From Blattamonas nauphoetae (lineage: Eukaryota > Preaxostyla > Oxymonadida): DNA of 64,000 bases. Under the pieces are notes generated by a model that had not been told where the DNA came from, made no database searches, and saw only the letters and a list, made by a program, of their open reading frames with translations. This document shows positions 21,861 through 34,553 of the stretch, piece by piece. The DNA is taken from assembly GCA_033064195.1 (NCBI GenBank), contig JARBJD010000046.1, positions 1 through 64,000 of the forward strand, given 5' to 3'. The translations under genes and the position numbers were made by a program. Each line of letters begins with the position of its first letter. Within the stretch, counting starts at the first letter, position 1.

Positions 21861-24800
21861 CGACAAGAAAACAACACCCAACGCGATGGCAACTCCTTCA
21901 GTGTGCCTCTCTAGTGTAGTTCTCGGCACAGCTTGAGAACCGTGAATGTGTCGGTGTTGGCTGTGTAAGAGTGGGTTCTGGCTGTGCAGATCGTCTGTCG
22001 AGGGTTGGGCACAGATCACTCCTGTTTTTTCTTGAGTCTGACGATCAGACGACGCGCCGTTTGAAGGTGACGGTCGTGGACTTGGTGTCAGAGCGATGAG
22101 AGAGGCATACGAGAGGAGTCGCGATTGACGAGACACTTTCACTGGTTTGTTGTTGGCAGTTGGTTTGAGGAGAGAAGTCGAGACACTGCCTTCCTTCGGA
22201 GCAGCTCGAATACCATGCCGTTGTGTCTGATGACGAAGAGACGAGGGAGGATGAACGGCGATGTCTGGAGCGATGCGAGTGATGTCTGCCCGATCTGTGT
22301 CGACGTCGTGATGAGTGTGTCCACTGCGAGCTGGATTTGGGGCGCGTGGAGAGCAGACAGACGAGTAATCCAGCGCTGAGTGGAGATTTATAGTTCCGAA
22401 GTGATTGCTTAAGTCTGGGAAGGAGTGACGGACGAAGCTCGTGCGAGTTGTGCTGCTTTTCACTTTGCCTTTCTCGCTTCGTCAATCTCCTGCTCCGCAA
22501 TCCGCTCCTTCTTCAGCTTCTTCTCCTTCAGCTTCTTCTCCATGAACTCCAATTCCTTTCTGTCCGAAGAGCGAAGGGAAGAACGCGCCAGGTACCCGTT
22601 TTGGAGGTGTCGCATTCTTCATCGTGCGTGCTGTCACCCAACACGCTGTCCCATCCAACGCGGTGAAGAACACCCGGCGGGCAGTGTGTGGGCGTTTCGA
22701 GGAATACGCTTCGGTCACTTCGGTGACGACAGGTGCGACTGGAATGGACGACGATGCTTTCAAAACAGGCGAGAGGAGAAGCGAGGCGTGTGACGAACTT
22801 GAAGACGTCGCACTGGACTGTCGCTGTTCGTTGCTCGACGTGGACGAGTTCGAGGGATTCGTCATACCTGACAGAATTGGGGTGGTTCGCATTGAAGGTC
22901 TGACAGTAATCGACCCGTCTGTTGTCTTGAAGAAGAGGATAGGCAGGCGTATGGGAGGACCGAACTTGGCTGCTGGCTTCTTCGTCGAGTGCTCGCAGTC
23001 GACAGTCACGTTGCCGACGGGAGTGAAGTGGATGTGCTTGTTGTCTGGTTCGGTGATCACAATCTTCTTCTTCTTCTCAGCCGAGTTCCCTGGATCGACA
23101 ATGCGATGTCCTCTGACCTGTTGAACTGGTTGAGGAACGACCAGATCTTCTTCTGGACGAGTGAGATGAGGATGCGCGGCGAGTTGGGGTGCTCCACACA
23201 CAATATCGCCTTCATCGGCGCGAGGGACTCGGTTTCTTGTTCGTACTTCTCAACCAGCTTCGGGCTGTCTCCGAATGCGAAAGAGTGGAAGACTCGAGTC
23301 CCATCCGCGTGATGGACAACCCGCTCTCCGGTGTTGTGCTGCACAATTGAGACTCTGTCTACACGCGTGCGGACACTCGTTGTCTCGTCGCTGTTGATGG
23401 CCTCGACAGATCGAATCGGAGGAAGAGCGGACGGATTGAGTGTGGAGGAGGCGGGGAGCAGGAAGAACGCTGGAAGGTGCTGAGTGATGGCGTTGAGATT
23501 GTGAGGAAGCGTCTGGAGCGATCGTTCTCTTCTCTGAGTTGTGGTTTCGCGATGGCGCAGCTCTCTTCCGCTGCTTGGTCGATCGGAAGATGAGACGGGA
23601 GGGAGACATCTTTGAAGCAGTCGCGAAGGAGGATTATGTCAGGATCGTCGCAGTCAGCAAAGTCGATGTCGGGTGGGAGGAGAGGGGATGGCTGGGTTGT
23701 GGTCGACACTCCTTTGTGAAGAGTGTTCGATGAGGACGTCTTTGAGATTGAGGCAGGGTCCGCAGAATGGAGAAGGCGAGTGAAGTGTGCAGTGAAGACA
23801 CGACGAACCACTTCCTGCGCTTCTTCTGTAGTTGTCTCGAACGGATTGTCAATTGTCTCTTCCACGGTCGCTCTGTTCCTTCCTTTTCTCGATGTTTTTG
23901 TTGTTTTGTGGAGCGATCGGTGATGGTTCAGTTTTCTTCGCTTTCGCCTTCTTTCCTTTCATCGCCTTGGGATCGTCGTCTTCAGCTTCTTCCTCAATAG
24001 GAATCTGCATCCAACACACCTTCTCTCCATTTCGATACCGCAGAATCCCATCCTTCCCCTGCTCGTTCGAAAACACTCTTGCAGCCTCGATAAACGCTTG
24101 ACACGATTTGTGACGGTGGTCGAGGAGAGTCTGTGTCGAGATCGCTGTTCTGTCTGGCATCAGAAGATGTCCGAATCCTCTCCCCGTCTGCTCCGTCCCT
24201 TCCCCAGCGATGGGCGCGGCTGTCACTCGAACTGTTCCTGTCTCGCTGTCGATCGACACAACTTGACCGCCGACTGTGGAGGATGTGACGTCGTACGGAA
24301 TTGAATCTGAATTGTCTGATTTGTGTGTCTTCATCGACACTGTTGTCTTGTCTGAGATTGAGGATGTGAAGGACGGTGTGGAGACGTAGTCAAAGTGGAC
24401 TGGCGCTGTTGGTGATGGGAGGGTGTCTTCGTGGAATGCATTTCCATTGATGATCGAGGCAGGCGACGAGCTGTTCAAAGAATACGAAGGTATATCAGAG
24501 ATGACGGATTGCCCCACAGTGAGTGAGTGAGAGGCAGGCAGAATGGCATCTCTGAACACAGGCATGAACAGCGAGCGGAGAGGGTTCCGTATCAATCGCG
24601 TGTGGAGATACTGCACGTCAGCCGTGACAACCAATTTCGCGATGTGCGATGGGTGCAGTTGAGACGACGCATACTGACTTCGGAAAATGTCCTCGCCAGC
24701 GGCGGGATTCTTTGGTTGGTGATGGTCTGCTTGACTTGGGCGAGGGCTGGCAACACGTCAAAAGCATAATTTTGGATGGATGTCATTTGGTAGGCGAGGG

Positions 24801-25389
24801 ACTTGATCTGCGAGGAGATGTCGGGGAGGAGGTGGGAGGAGACAGTCTCCTGTTTGAAGTATGAGTGGACGGAGGAGAGGAGAGGCGAGAGAAACACGTT
24901 GAGTGGAGAAGTGTTGTCGATGGGCGAAGGAGCCATCTTAAATGGGATTCCAAATCGATGGAATTCGCTGACGAGTCTGTCTTTGTGCGGTCCTCTGAGC
25001 GAAACGGCGAGATATTCCCGATTTGGCATGAAACGAGTCTGAGCTGATGACTTGACTTGTTCAAGTTGGTCTCCCTGCGAAGGATTTGCTTGTTCCATTT
25101 CTTTGTTCTGGCCGAGCTCCCTTTCAGCTCGTCGGAGGTCGTTGACAGCAATTTGATATGCTGTTCCAACCGATGCGAGTGGGACTGATTCGAGGATCTC
25201 GCGGAGTGAGAGAGCAAACGACAAGAGAGTTGGAGAGATCGATGCAGTTTGCTGTCCCTCGTCAGGATTGGAGAACATGGCGAGTGTGTCTGCTGAGAGT
25301 GGGATATTCGTTTGCGGTTGAAGGCCGATCTGAAGACGAGCTCGTCGTCTCATGGAGAAAGTGTGGCCTCTCCGATGGAAGGCACTCAC
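21860..25389 (-). pseudogene. Large decayed host gene; possible flagellar central-pair (SPAG17/PF6-like) protein
   Basis: Successive minus-strand frames share GC-richer host-like composition and read as one disrupted protein. In order: a helical part (25389-24600, with LRRAERELGQNKEMEQ); a part ending in an acidic-basic tract (PIEEEAEDDDPKAMKGKK); a part starting MEETIDNPFETTTEEAQEVV; a beta-rich part with HHADGTRVFHSFAFGD near 23310 and VVDCEH/DGSITVR-like segments near 22990; and a lysine-glutamate coiled coil near 22530 (ELEFMEKKLKEKKLKKE). DGTR/DGS beta repeats followed by a coiled coil recall SPAG17/PF6 of the axoneme, but this is only a resemblance. At least two frame changes (near 23350 and 23110) lack intron signals, so I call it broken. 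Its upstream start is uncertain. Confidence 0.4.
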
Positions 25390-27464
25390 CGACGTCTCAA
25401 TTGACGCTCAGACTCGCTCGACTGTCCGTTTTCCTGTTCCTTTCACTTTCTCATTCCCATTCGCCATGTTCCGCCTTCCTCGCTGGAATGTTTGGTTTGT
25501 TAGATCAACAACGATTATTCCCCCAATCACTGCATAACATCCAGCAAACGGTGTGATAGAATCATCTGTAAAGGTTTCTGTTGTCTGTGCAACTGAAATA
25601 TCTCCTCCATTTCCACTGGATGAGCATGGGTTCATTTGTATTCATCGGCAATGCTAATCGAATGTCAGCTGTGCAGAATGATGTTTCCAGTTGTTTCGTT
25701 GAAGTGCTAGACATCTTTTTTCATGCTTTTCGTGTTCGTTCTGTTGTCTTGAAGTCCTTCTTGGCTTTCTTTATCCTGATCTCCAGACTCGTCCTCCATC
25801 ATGATAGCGGAATAATCTGGCTCCAGAAAGGATGTAGTCTACATCCAATACCCCATAGTCATGATACGTTGGATCAGCTCTTCCCCTTCGTTTCATAAAA
25901 GTGAGATCTGGTCGATCGAAATCTGGTTCATCATCCCAAAGAGTAACTCGAACAATGTGTAGTTGACTATGTTTGTCCTATGTGACTGATGATCGTAAAA
26001 AGCCACTGAGATGACGATGAAACATTACAATCATGGTAAATGGAGAAAATGCGAACCTGAAGATGTGAATCGGCAAAAGAACATGAACAAAGAAATATTC
26101 TTTGTTTCTTCGCAAAAATCTGGGAAAAGACAAAAACATGCGAGAGATTTTGACTCGTGAAGGGCAGAAAGTCTGATCTCGTCCTGACAACAAGAGTGGT
26201 TTCCACGGTGACAACGATCGAGACATTTGAGAGATGGACAGATGAATAGAAGAGACTGGCAATGGATTTGAAAGAAATATTAACAATATATCCAAAAACA
26301 TCAGACAGATTGCAGGTTTCATCGGTTGATCGTGAGAAGTTGGTTTGACAATCTGAAAAGAGGGATTGTTTGATGATATCGCGTCTTTGAGGAACTAGTG
26401 GCGGAAAGAGGCTAATACATCCGAATGAGAACGGTCAGAAGACATAAGAACGGATATTGAGAGAATGGAGGAAGAAAAAAGAAAAGATGGGTCGGATCAA
26501 CGCAAAATGTGATCTGATGAAGAGATAAGGTTTTGCCCCACAAAACTGCTTGAATATAATGAAAGAAATGCTTTGCAACAATAAAATGAGGGTGTTAATT
26601 CTGTACAAAACTAGCTCAAATGTGAAACATGTAGCATCTATTGTTGCTCTTGTCCTCACTTGTTGACGGTCACCTCCATCGAAGTATTTTGTTAGGCGAG
26701 AGAAACAAATGGAATTTTCAAACTCTTCAGTAGCTGAACAACCGATAAAATCACCATTCACCATCATCATTTGATAGAACTCTGGTGACATAGTTGACAT
26801 TGGGAAATTGGGAAAGTTACTTCCAAGCATTTCGACTTGACCAACATATTGAGGATTTCTGAAGACTGCTTCAGACAGGGATACAGAATGAGGAGGACAA
26901 ATGAAGACGTAGACAACTCGCAGGAAGGACGAGACGACGGATCATGACAACTCCGACAAAACAAAGGATCCATCTGATACCAGACTGACTGAAGCTGAGC
27001 GAAACAACCTGCGTCTGTTCATTCAATCTGATTCAGAATAGGAAATTGATCATTCGGGAGCGGTGATCGAGATGAATGTGCGGAACGGGATGATTGCAGA
27101 TCTTCTCCTATTTCATGCACAAACACAGTTATTAACTGTTGTTTTGATTTTCCCACACATTCAACTATAGTTATTCAACTTTCTGCGAAAAAGAGGTCAG
27201 AGAAGACTCGAAGAGAATGAACGCGTAGGAAAGTAGCATGGACTTCAAAGATGGATATTGGCAGTGTGGAGACGACTTGGAGAACTCGAGAAGGCAAGTC
27301 TTGGACAACAGATTATTTTGCACGAATTAGTCAAAATATCTGCGTAAAACAATGAGAATAAAAGAGAAAACATGTGAAAATCCGATCAAATCACTGTGAA
27401 GATAGAGAGGCAGAACATGTGTTTTGTGCTGATTGTGAGCTTTCTATTCAATTAAAATTTATAA
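25390..27464. other. Region of short unassigned frames
   Basis: A minus-strand frame near 25975-25780 reads coherently (HIVRVTLWDDEPDFDRPDLT, then YGVLDVDYILSGARLFRYHD) but has no clear start or family. A neighbouring frame (25635-25408) has a hydrophobic segment FAGCYAVIGGIIVVDL that could be a membrane helix. A plus-strand frame ending near 27040 (TRLTEAERNNLRLFIQSD) may be a gene tail. None is strong enough for a gene call. Confidence 0.35.
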
Positions 27465-27466
27465 TA

Positions 27467-28059
27467 GTGGTGTCACCAAACCGTCCGGCGTCACCAATCC
27501 GGCCTTTTTTCTGTGAGGGACTATTTTGGTCAAACTAAGAACAAAATAAAATTTTAGCATTATACTCCCACCCGATCCCGAGAAAACCTCAAAATACGTT
27601 TTACGTTACGAATGCACACATTTTTTTCAACTTTTTGCGGTCATTTCTCCACAACCAGCCATCCGTTTTAAATCAAATAAAAGGCATAATAGTCGGATAG
27701 ATCTCGACAAAAGATGAACAAAAAATAAAAGGATTTTTTCCTAAGAATATTTTGTCGAGAAAAATATGGGTTTTTTCCGATCTTCCCAAATACGCAGAAT
27801 TTTTTCTCCAAATTTTTGCAAAAATGTTCGTTTCACCAAAAAAACGTTTGTGTGAAAAATTTCATCGAAATCGATTCACTGGTTGTTGAGATATTGTCAA
27901 AACGATGTTTTTCATCGGGCAAAAGGGGGTATTTTGAGGATTTCTCGGGATCGCGTGGGAGTATAATTCTTAAATTTCAGATTTTTCTTAGTTTGACCGA
28001 TATTGATTTTTCCAGAAAAAAGGCCGGATTGGTGACATGGGACATATTGGTGACACAAC
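27467..28059. mobile_element. Mariner-type MITE, complete copy 3
   Basis: The ends are GTGGTGTCACCAAACCGTCC and TATTGGTGACACAAC, flanked by TA (27465-27466 and 28060-28061). The inverted repeats also include CACCAATCCGGCC and TTTGGTCAAACTAAG, so they span roughly 100 bp. The core has ATCGAAATCGATTCACTGG. The element is 593 bp with no coding capacity. It lies 218 bp from the large element that shares its terminal 15 bases. Confidence 0.85.
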
Positions 28060-28277
28060 TATAAGATCATTCAGAATGGCACCTAGAAGGTGAGACTATG
28101 GAAAATAATGACTGGAAAAGAGTGAGAAATCGAAAAAAATAGCCAAGTGATGATGGGAAAGGGAGGAGTGCATCACTTCACATCATATGAATGTAGCAAT
28201 TTGGTAATTTTCATGTTCATAGCATCCAATTTAAGATTCTACTGAGATCAGACCCTTTGAAGAAATCGTGACTGATA

Positions 28278-28520
28278 GTGGTGTCACCAATCGGTGTCTT
28301 GTCACCAATTGGTGCTTTTCTCATATTTCATAGAAGAGATAATGACTATGAACTGTGTGAAGTGATAGAGTTACAGAAAGCCTCCATCCTGAGAAAAACA
28401 TGAAATACTGTTTGAGTGTGCAATTCATGGGTTAGATCATATCTCGTTCTGGAAAAGAGGATAAATTAGAGATAATTCACATCACATTTTGTTTCCTTCA
28501 ACTTCTTTAACAATCATAAG
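28278..28520 (+). repeat. Left 243-bp terminal inverted repeat
   Basis: This arm is identical to the reverse complement of 32187-32429. It begins GTGGTGTCACCAATCGG and contains a second CACCAATTGGTG palindrome 15-30 bases inside, which could be a subterminal transposase site. Confidence 0.85.
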
Positions 28521-28767
28521 AGGACTATGAATCCTATTCTCATCGATTCTTTGTCTTATCTCATTTTTTGTCAGATAAAGGGAAGACTTATTCACCAGTT
28601 TCTATATGGTGAAATTTAAGCACGCCTCTCTCTGTACTTTTACGTCGAACATTTTTCATTAATCCTTCAACGACCTGATCAAACATCGTTCTCGTATTCA
28701 ACGTTCTGTTCACCTGGATAACTCAGAATCTATACCAAGCTCAAAAAAACATTCAATATTATGATCC

Positions 28768-31700
28768 GTGACACAAAACCGCATCGCTGCAAGCTCTCCG
28801 ACACTCACACCTATTCGACACAGCTCTCTCGAAAACAGGAAACGGGACGAATCTGATCAACGTGGGCGATGGCTCTTTCGAAGTTCCAGTGACGTCGATC
28901 TCGTCGAACGTGGAAGTTTTTGGTGTTGGCTTCCTCACAAACTCATCGACCTTCACAGCAATAGTCTCTTCTGGTCTGACAGAAGCGACCAGCCAGCTCG
29001 TCACAACGGAATCGTCGAAGGAAACTCGTCTTTCGACAGTTCGGATCGAATGCATCAAATCGCACGAAGTCTCCCTCCTCTCATTTTCATCGAGATCATC
29101 CCTTTCCTGTTGAACAATTGCAGATCAGTCTTGTTCGACGTCTCCGTCCGCAACCCCCTCACTCTCGTCGGATGCTCTCTCGACGACTTTCGAGGTGGTT
29201 CATTCACTCTTCGATATTGCGCTTATTCCAACATTCATTCAGACGTGAATGGCAGTGTTCTTCATGCGATCAACACCACTGTCTCCTTCACTCACGTGTC
29301 ATTCACGAACTGTTCGTCAAAGAACTGCTCAGCAACAGAAACAGATTATGATGGGAACCTGATTGGGAAGGGGGAGCAAGGCGGCTGAAGTGAACGACAT
29401 CTTCATCGAGTTGTGATCGAAGGACGGAACGATCCGACAGAATTGGAGCTCATCCACTTCTTCCTCCCCTCACCAACGATCTCAGTGAACGGGAGTCGAC
29501 AGCTGCCTCTCGGAGGATACTGTGGAACAGACAACGACAATTGTAAATGGACAGGAACAAGCTACGCGACATTACAATATGGAGTGAGTCATCTAAAGCA
29601 GAAGTGCAAGAATGACAGACACTTCCCGCAGACGATCATGATTGTGTGGAACATGACATACATTGAGGAGGACATTGATATTGCAGATCAAGACGTCACT
29701 GTGAAGGGAACGACAGCGGCGAAGAAAGATGCTCGCCTGGCTGTTGTCAATTTGGACATTCGACCGATTGCGAAGGCCGGTTTATTTTCTTTGGAGGACG
29801 ATGGAGACAGTTTGGAGTTGAACGACGTTGCTATGATCTGCTCACTCTCCAAATCATTCCGTCATATTCTCCTCCAATCGACTTGTCAGCCAATCAGCAT
29901 CGTGGATTGCACGTTTAACCGGACAAAAGACTCAACTGGACGCGCAACACTCTCCGCTCCTCTCATTTAGTTCTCGTTGGACACATCGTCTCTCTTCATT
30001 TCTTCCGCAACTTTCTGTTCATTCTCTGTGCCAAATGACGCGCTGGTGGAGATCAGGAGCGAGCACCCAACTTCCATTCTCTCCACCTCGTTCTCAGATT
30101 GTGTCCGAACTGACCCAGATCAACCCAAGCTGATTCCTGTGATATCCTCATCTCTCTCCCGACCAGCCACTCCTCGACTTTGCTGGGCGAGACAGTTCGC
30201 TAATGTCGAATGAGAAATGGTACGAAACATCACTAATGTACCATCTCATCTCCCCAACAGTGAAGATTGTGGCAGATAAAAAAGGAAAGAACGAACAAAG
30301 TGAACACCCGAAATGTGGATCTGATCGACTTCGATGTTCGTTACTGGAATCTGCAGTGGCTTCCTCTCTCTCACACGCTCCTGAATTCAATTGAGGTCGC
30401 AGGAACAACGACACTTTCCTCCTCTCATGTTGTCTCCTCATCCGCCTCAATCTCGTCTCCCTCAACGAAGCAGATCATCGTCCAGTCTGGAGTTGGATCC
30501 ATCACGATGAATGGAGCCAGCCAGACACTCTCATTCGACTCGCTTCTCTTCCACCTTTCTCCAAGCAGTGCAGTTCCTTCATTCTTCATCGTCTCCGCAG
30601 GAGCCCTATCCCTGACATCGTGTGATGTCGGCACAGACACTCGGATTAAGCTAAATGACCACACCATCTCATCGGTGCAAGTTTCAAATGATCCCTCTCT
30701 TGGCATTGTCATCCATCTCTCGCTCGGCACGACATTCTAATCCACAACAGACACTCTCTTCGACGAGATCGCGTCAAATGGAACAGGCTCGCTCATCTTT
30801 GTTGCAGCATCTGATCTCGATTCAACGGCCCTCCAAGCACCATTCTCTCTTCTCAAGAACAAGTCGGAACTGACTCTCCCGAAAGCATGCTCTTCTTCTG
30901 GTTTCCTCACACGAATCAAGAGACCACGCAGTCTGTCGATGGAGAGGGAGAGGATCACGCCAACTGTGGGCTCACTCAACTTCCTTACGAGACACTGGAC
31001 AAAGGATTCTCATCTCTCAAGCGAACGGAGTCAACACTTCTCATCGGAAGTTCAACCAGCCTCAAAACATCACATTCGACTTCGTTTATCAAGCAGATCA
31101 TCAAGTCGAAGAGTGAGGGGGCAACACTCACTGCAGACTCGTCTGCCTCTTTCTCTGTTTTGGTCGAATACACACTCCATCTGAACAGTCTCGCTTTCGT
31201 CTTCGGAGCCGACCAAAGATCAACCTCCTTCCATTCAGTCTCTTCTTGTTCACTGTCGATCGAGTCGTGTTCATTTGGATCAGCTGCAACTGCTTCAACT
31301 CTGAACGAAGCTCTGTTCAACATCGTCGGAAGCCCGACCTTCAAATCCTCCATTTTGACGAGAATCAGCACTTCGTCATCGACTGGACTCCTCTCTCTCG
31401 ATCTGTCTGGATCTCACACCCTCTCCATTGTCTCAACTTCCCTCGTCTCGTGCACAGCATCGTCCGCTCCTCTTGTCTCCCTCACTCTCTCTTCCACCAC
31501 TGAACAGACAGATTGGGATTTCGACCTGAGTGGTCTCTCGTTTTCTCTCGCTCCGTCGAATCCTGTTCCGAGTGGAGCTCTGATCTTCGTGTCTAGACCA
31601 TCCTTCGCGACACAAATCGTTCACTCTCATTTCACGTCTGTTGACTCGTCGACCGATCCAGAAGCGTTTCGGGGAATGACACTTCAACTGAAGTGTCATC

Positions 31701-31950
31701 ATCGCTGCTTGAGTATCCGATCCGATTGCAACAGGACGAGAGATTGATGTGTATGGGGAGAATGGGAAAGACATTGCTCACTGTGGTCCCAATGGGGTGA
31801 GTGACTCGACGATTGAGAAACGAATCTCGCGAGCGAATTGAGAAGATAGATCGAAAGTGATTCAAATTGTGGATTCGACAGATCTGGATGCATTAATCTC
31901 ACCAAACGAACACGCTCTCTCTCTCATTGGACACTCGACAACTCAGTCGG
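28768..31950 (+). pseudogene. Right-handed beta-helix repeat protein gene inside the mariner-type element
   Basis: Plus-strand frames across this span encode a serine- and threonine-rich protein with short repeating beta-strand rungs (for example SSTSLKTSHSTSFIKQIIKS and SGSHTLSIVSTSLVSC). A header module recurs three times: GGYCGTDNDNCKWTG with ATLQYGVSHLK near 29515, DHANCGLTQLPYETLDKGFS near 30950, and YGENGKDIAHCGPNG near 31755. This Cys-Gly header followed by polar beta rungs resembles the large beta-helix surface or secreted protein families of Preaxostyla. Frames change or stop near 29388, 29970, 30740 and 31747, and GT-AG introns do not obviously restore them, so the copy looks decayed. 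I see no clear signal peptide or membrane anchor. Confidence 0.6.
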
Positions 31951-32186
31951 TGAGGATTCTTGATGATGGTTGATGTCGAAGAATGAGAAAGAAACGATGT
32001 CGATCGCCACAGCCGAAGATGTCTCCACTCCGGGGTCACTTGCGGGTGTGATGGCATTGGTTGAGTTGGGTCGATCTGAATAGAAGGCGTTCCTGACCTC
32101 ATTCTAAGAGCTTCAACATATTATGATCGATCTGCCCATTTTCTCATTTCATTATTTCAACCAAAACGAAACATGTCAATTGAAGT

Positions 32187-32429
32187 CTTATGATTGTTAA
32201 AGAAGTTGAAGGAAACAAAATGTGATGTGAATTATCTCTAATTTATCCTCTTTTCCAGAACGAGATATGATCTAACCCATGAATTGCACACTCAAACAGT
32301 ATTTCATGTTTTTCTCAGGATGGAGGCTTTCTGTAACTCTATCACTTCACACAGTTCATAGTCATTATCTCTTCTATGAAATATGAGAAAAGCACCAATT
32401 GGTGACAAGACACCGATTGGTGACACCAC
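32187..32429 (-). repeat. Right 243-bp terminal inverted repeat
   Basis: This is the partner of the left arm, identical in reverse complement and ending GATTGGTGACACCAC beside TA. Confidence 0.85.
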
Positions 32430-32594
32430 TATGACACTGATCAGCACTTTTGGCCGGTCAGACAAGCCTACATTTAGATCATTCTCTCGTTTTTATTTAA
32501 CAATAAATTACGATGCCATTCGTCTCATTTGTTTCACCTGTTTCGATCCGAAGATCAAAATCCAACAAATGATGGGTCAGTGTTCTCCGTCCCA

Positions 32595-34346
32595 ATGCCA
32601 ACTGGACTCGAAATTTCTGGGTCTGTGATTGGTGCAATCATCTTTATTGCACTTGCAGTTGTTATCGGGATTGTTCTCGTCCGTTTCATCACATATTACC
32701 AAGATCCGTACGACCTCCCAGATAAGTTTACTAAGATAGTTGTTGTCTGTTTCTCTCTACTTTTCTGATCACCACACTCATTTTCCATAAATTATTTCTT
32801 TCCTCATCGATTTAGTGGCTAGTCTATTTCATAACGACATGCGTAATCATCATGCTCCCAATGGATGTGATTCTACGACCAATGAGCAATTATTTCATGC
32901 CTATCGTTTGGCAAGTCTTCATGCTTGTTGAAGCCATCTTGGTTTGTATCTTGAATCACTTCCATTTTTATCTTCAACCTTCAAGGTTTCCTTCCTCGGC
33001 CCCTGCACTATGTGCTACTATGAACATGAAGGAGGGTGTGACCTCTCCACCTTTGTTTCATTTATTTTGTAGAACTGGAAAGCGTTGTTGCAAGGGCGTC
33101 TGTTATGGTGTTATCTCCATCGTTATCTGGGCAGCGGTGATTGTTCTCATTTGGACCTTCGTCGGATACGCTGAAGTCCCGTTTCACAATTCGGTGGGAT
33201 ACCCGATCAGTACAATCGATCTTGAAACAGCCACCGATGCTGATCTCGCCGCTCTTTTTGAAAAGGTCTGTCACATCAATATCCTCAGAGATCTTTTCGT
33301 TCTTTATTTCTCAAACTCACTAGACCACAGTCTTTTCATCGCTGAATGACGTGAAAGTTCGGGCAACACTCCCTGTCTATGCTGTGTGCGTCTTCTCCCT
33401 TGTCGGGTGGGTCATGTTCCTCATCTTTGGCTTCATCGGCATGTTCAAACTACCTTTCGACTGCATTCTTGCTTGCTGTTTCCGTCCAAAGCGTCTTTCA
33501 AAGAACGAGTCTGCTCTTCCAAGATAAACTCATTTTTCCATTGATCTCGTCATTAGCTATATTGAGTATAAAAAGAAACTCACCAACAAATGCAATCAAG
33601 TCCATGATGACATCCATCTATACAAAATGGTTGTATCTGAAAAAATGGTCTCAAAAAATCCAAAAGAACGCAGTCTCGATCGAAAACAACGAAAACGACT
33701 GATTGATCTGCAGACACAGGTTGATGACATCGTCAATAAGTATGCTCAGGTGGAATATGTGGAAAAACAAGACCAGTACAACGTGTGCATCCCGATACTG
33801 AAACTCATCGCTGGCATCATCTTCCTCATCTTTGCGGGTCTGTGGTTTGTTCAAGTTCTGTTGGTGATGGTGTTGGATTATGGTGATTTCCTGTCTGCAG
33901 CCTTCATATGGCTTGATCGATACGTCATCTTTGTCGGTTCAGTCTTGTACGGTTGCATGGTTCTATACCTCGCCCTATCTGTCATTGAGGGAAGCATATC
34001 CATTGGAACCAAATTCCTTCTCATCACTTTCTATCCAATGAAGCCCCACAACACCCTCCCCAACGCCATGTTGTTCAACGGAATCCTTTATGCTCTCTCG
34101 TCATATGCTCTCCTCCAGTTTTCTGCCGATGCGTTTCAGGGATTCGCACACAATACATCTGTGAATGGGCTCTTTGTCAACCAGATGAAGAATATGAGTG
34201 GAATTAAGTACATTTTCCGGTATCTCAACTATGTCGTCCTTGGATTCATCGTCCTTGGCTTGATATATGGTGTCACGATAGATTGTTGCTGCTTTGCTCG
34301 ACGGAAAAGAAAGTACGAGAAGCAGAGAGAACTGAAACGCGTCTGA
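32595..34346 (+). CDS. LMBR1-like multi-pass membrane protein
   Basis: Six exons join in frame: 32595-32744, 32816-32941, 32986-33054, 33083-33265, 33324-33508 and 33557-34346, giving about 500 residues. Introns are 71, 44, 28, 58 and 48 bases with GT-AG ends. About nine hydrophobic helices are visible, the first at residues 8-30 (GSVIGAIIFIALAVVIGIVL). Family landmarks are the MLPMDV segment after helix two and the central GWVMFLIFGFIGMFKLPFD block, then FRPKRLS before a long cytoplasmic loop (KMVSKNPKERSLDRKQRKRL). These match LMBR1/LIMR/LMBD1 proteins, receptors or transporters of lysosomal and plasma membranes. The C-terminus is basic (KRKYEKQRELKRV). The substrate is not predictable. The start codon is the first in-frame ATG, just before the first helix. 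Confidence 0.8.
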
Positions 34347-34553
34347 ACACATCACTCTTCATTTTTCTTGAATTCTCTTCATTTCGAGTTTTCTTTCGAT
34401 GATTACAGATCACCATATCATATAGTCAATCTGTTGATGTTGTTTATTGAATATTGAAGCTGCAAAGTCATTCAATTGTGAGGTTGGATTGTCACTGGGT
34501 AGATCCTAGGAACGGTTCAGAAAACTGAACCCCTCCATCTCACCGTCTTTGTC

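Larger units (their letters stand above)
28278..32429. mobile_element. 4.15-kb element with identical 243-bp mariner-type inverted repeats carrying a beta-helix gene
   Basis: The left arm 28278-28520 and right arm 32187-32429 are reverse complements; I compared them base by base and found no difference. Outermost bases GTGGTGTCACCAATCGG match the MITE family ends, and TA flanks both sides (28276-28277 and 32430-32431). No transposase lies inside. Instead the 3.67-kb interior holds a host-type beta-helix protein gene (separate entry). The perfect arms and intact TA duplication point to recent movement as a single unit, presumably by a mariner transposase acting in trans. This is a Pack-type gene-carrying transposon by structure. 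Confidence 0.8.

Noticed and set aside
20390-26540. TGGGGCAAAACCTTAT at 20390-20405 and its reverse complement at 26525-26540, as possible ends of one 6-kb element
   Set aside because: The match stops after 16 bases, no target duplication flanks it, and a single 16-base inverted match is expected by chance at about this rate in 64 kb.
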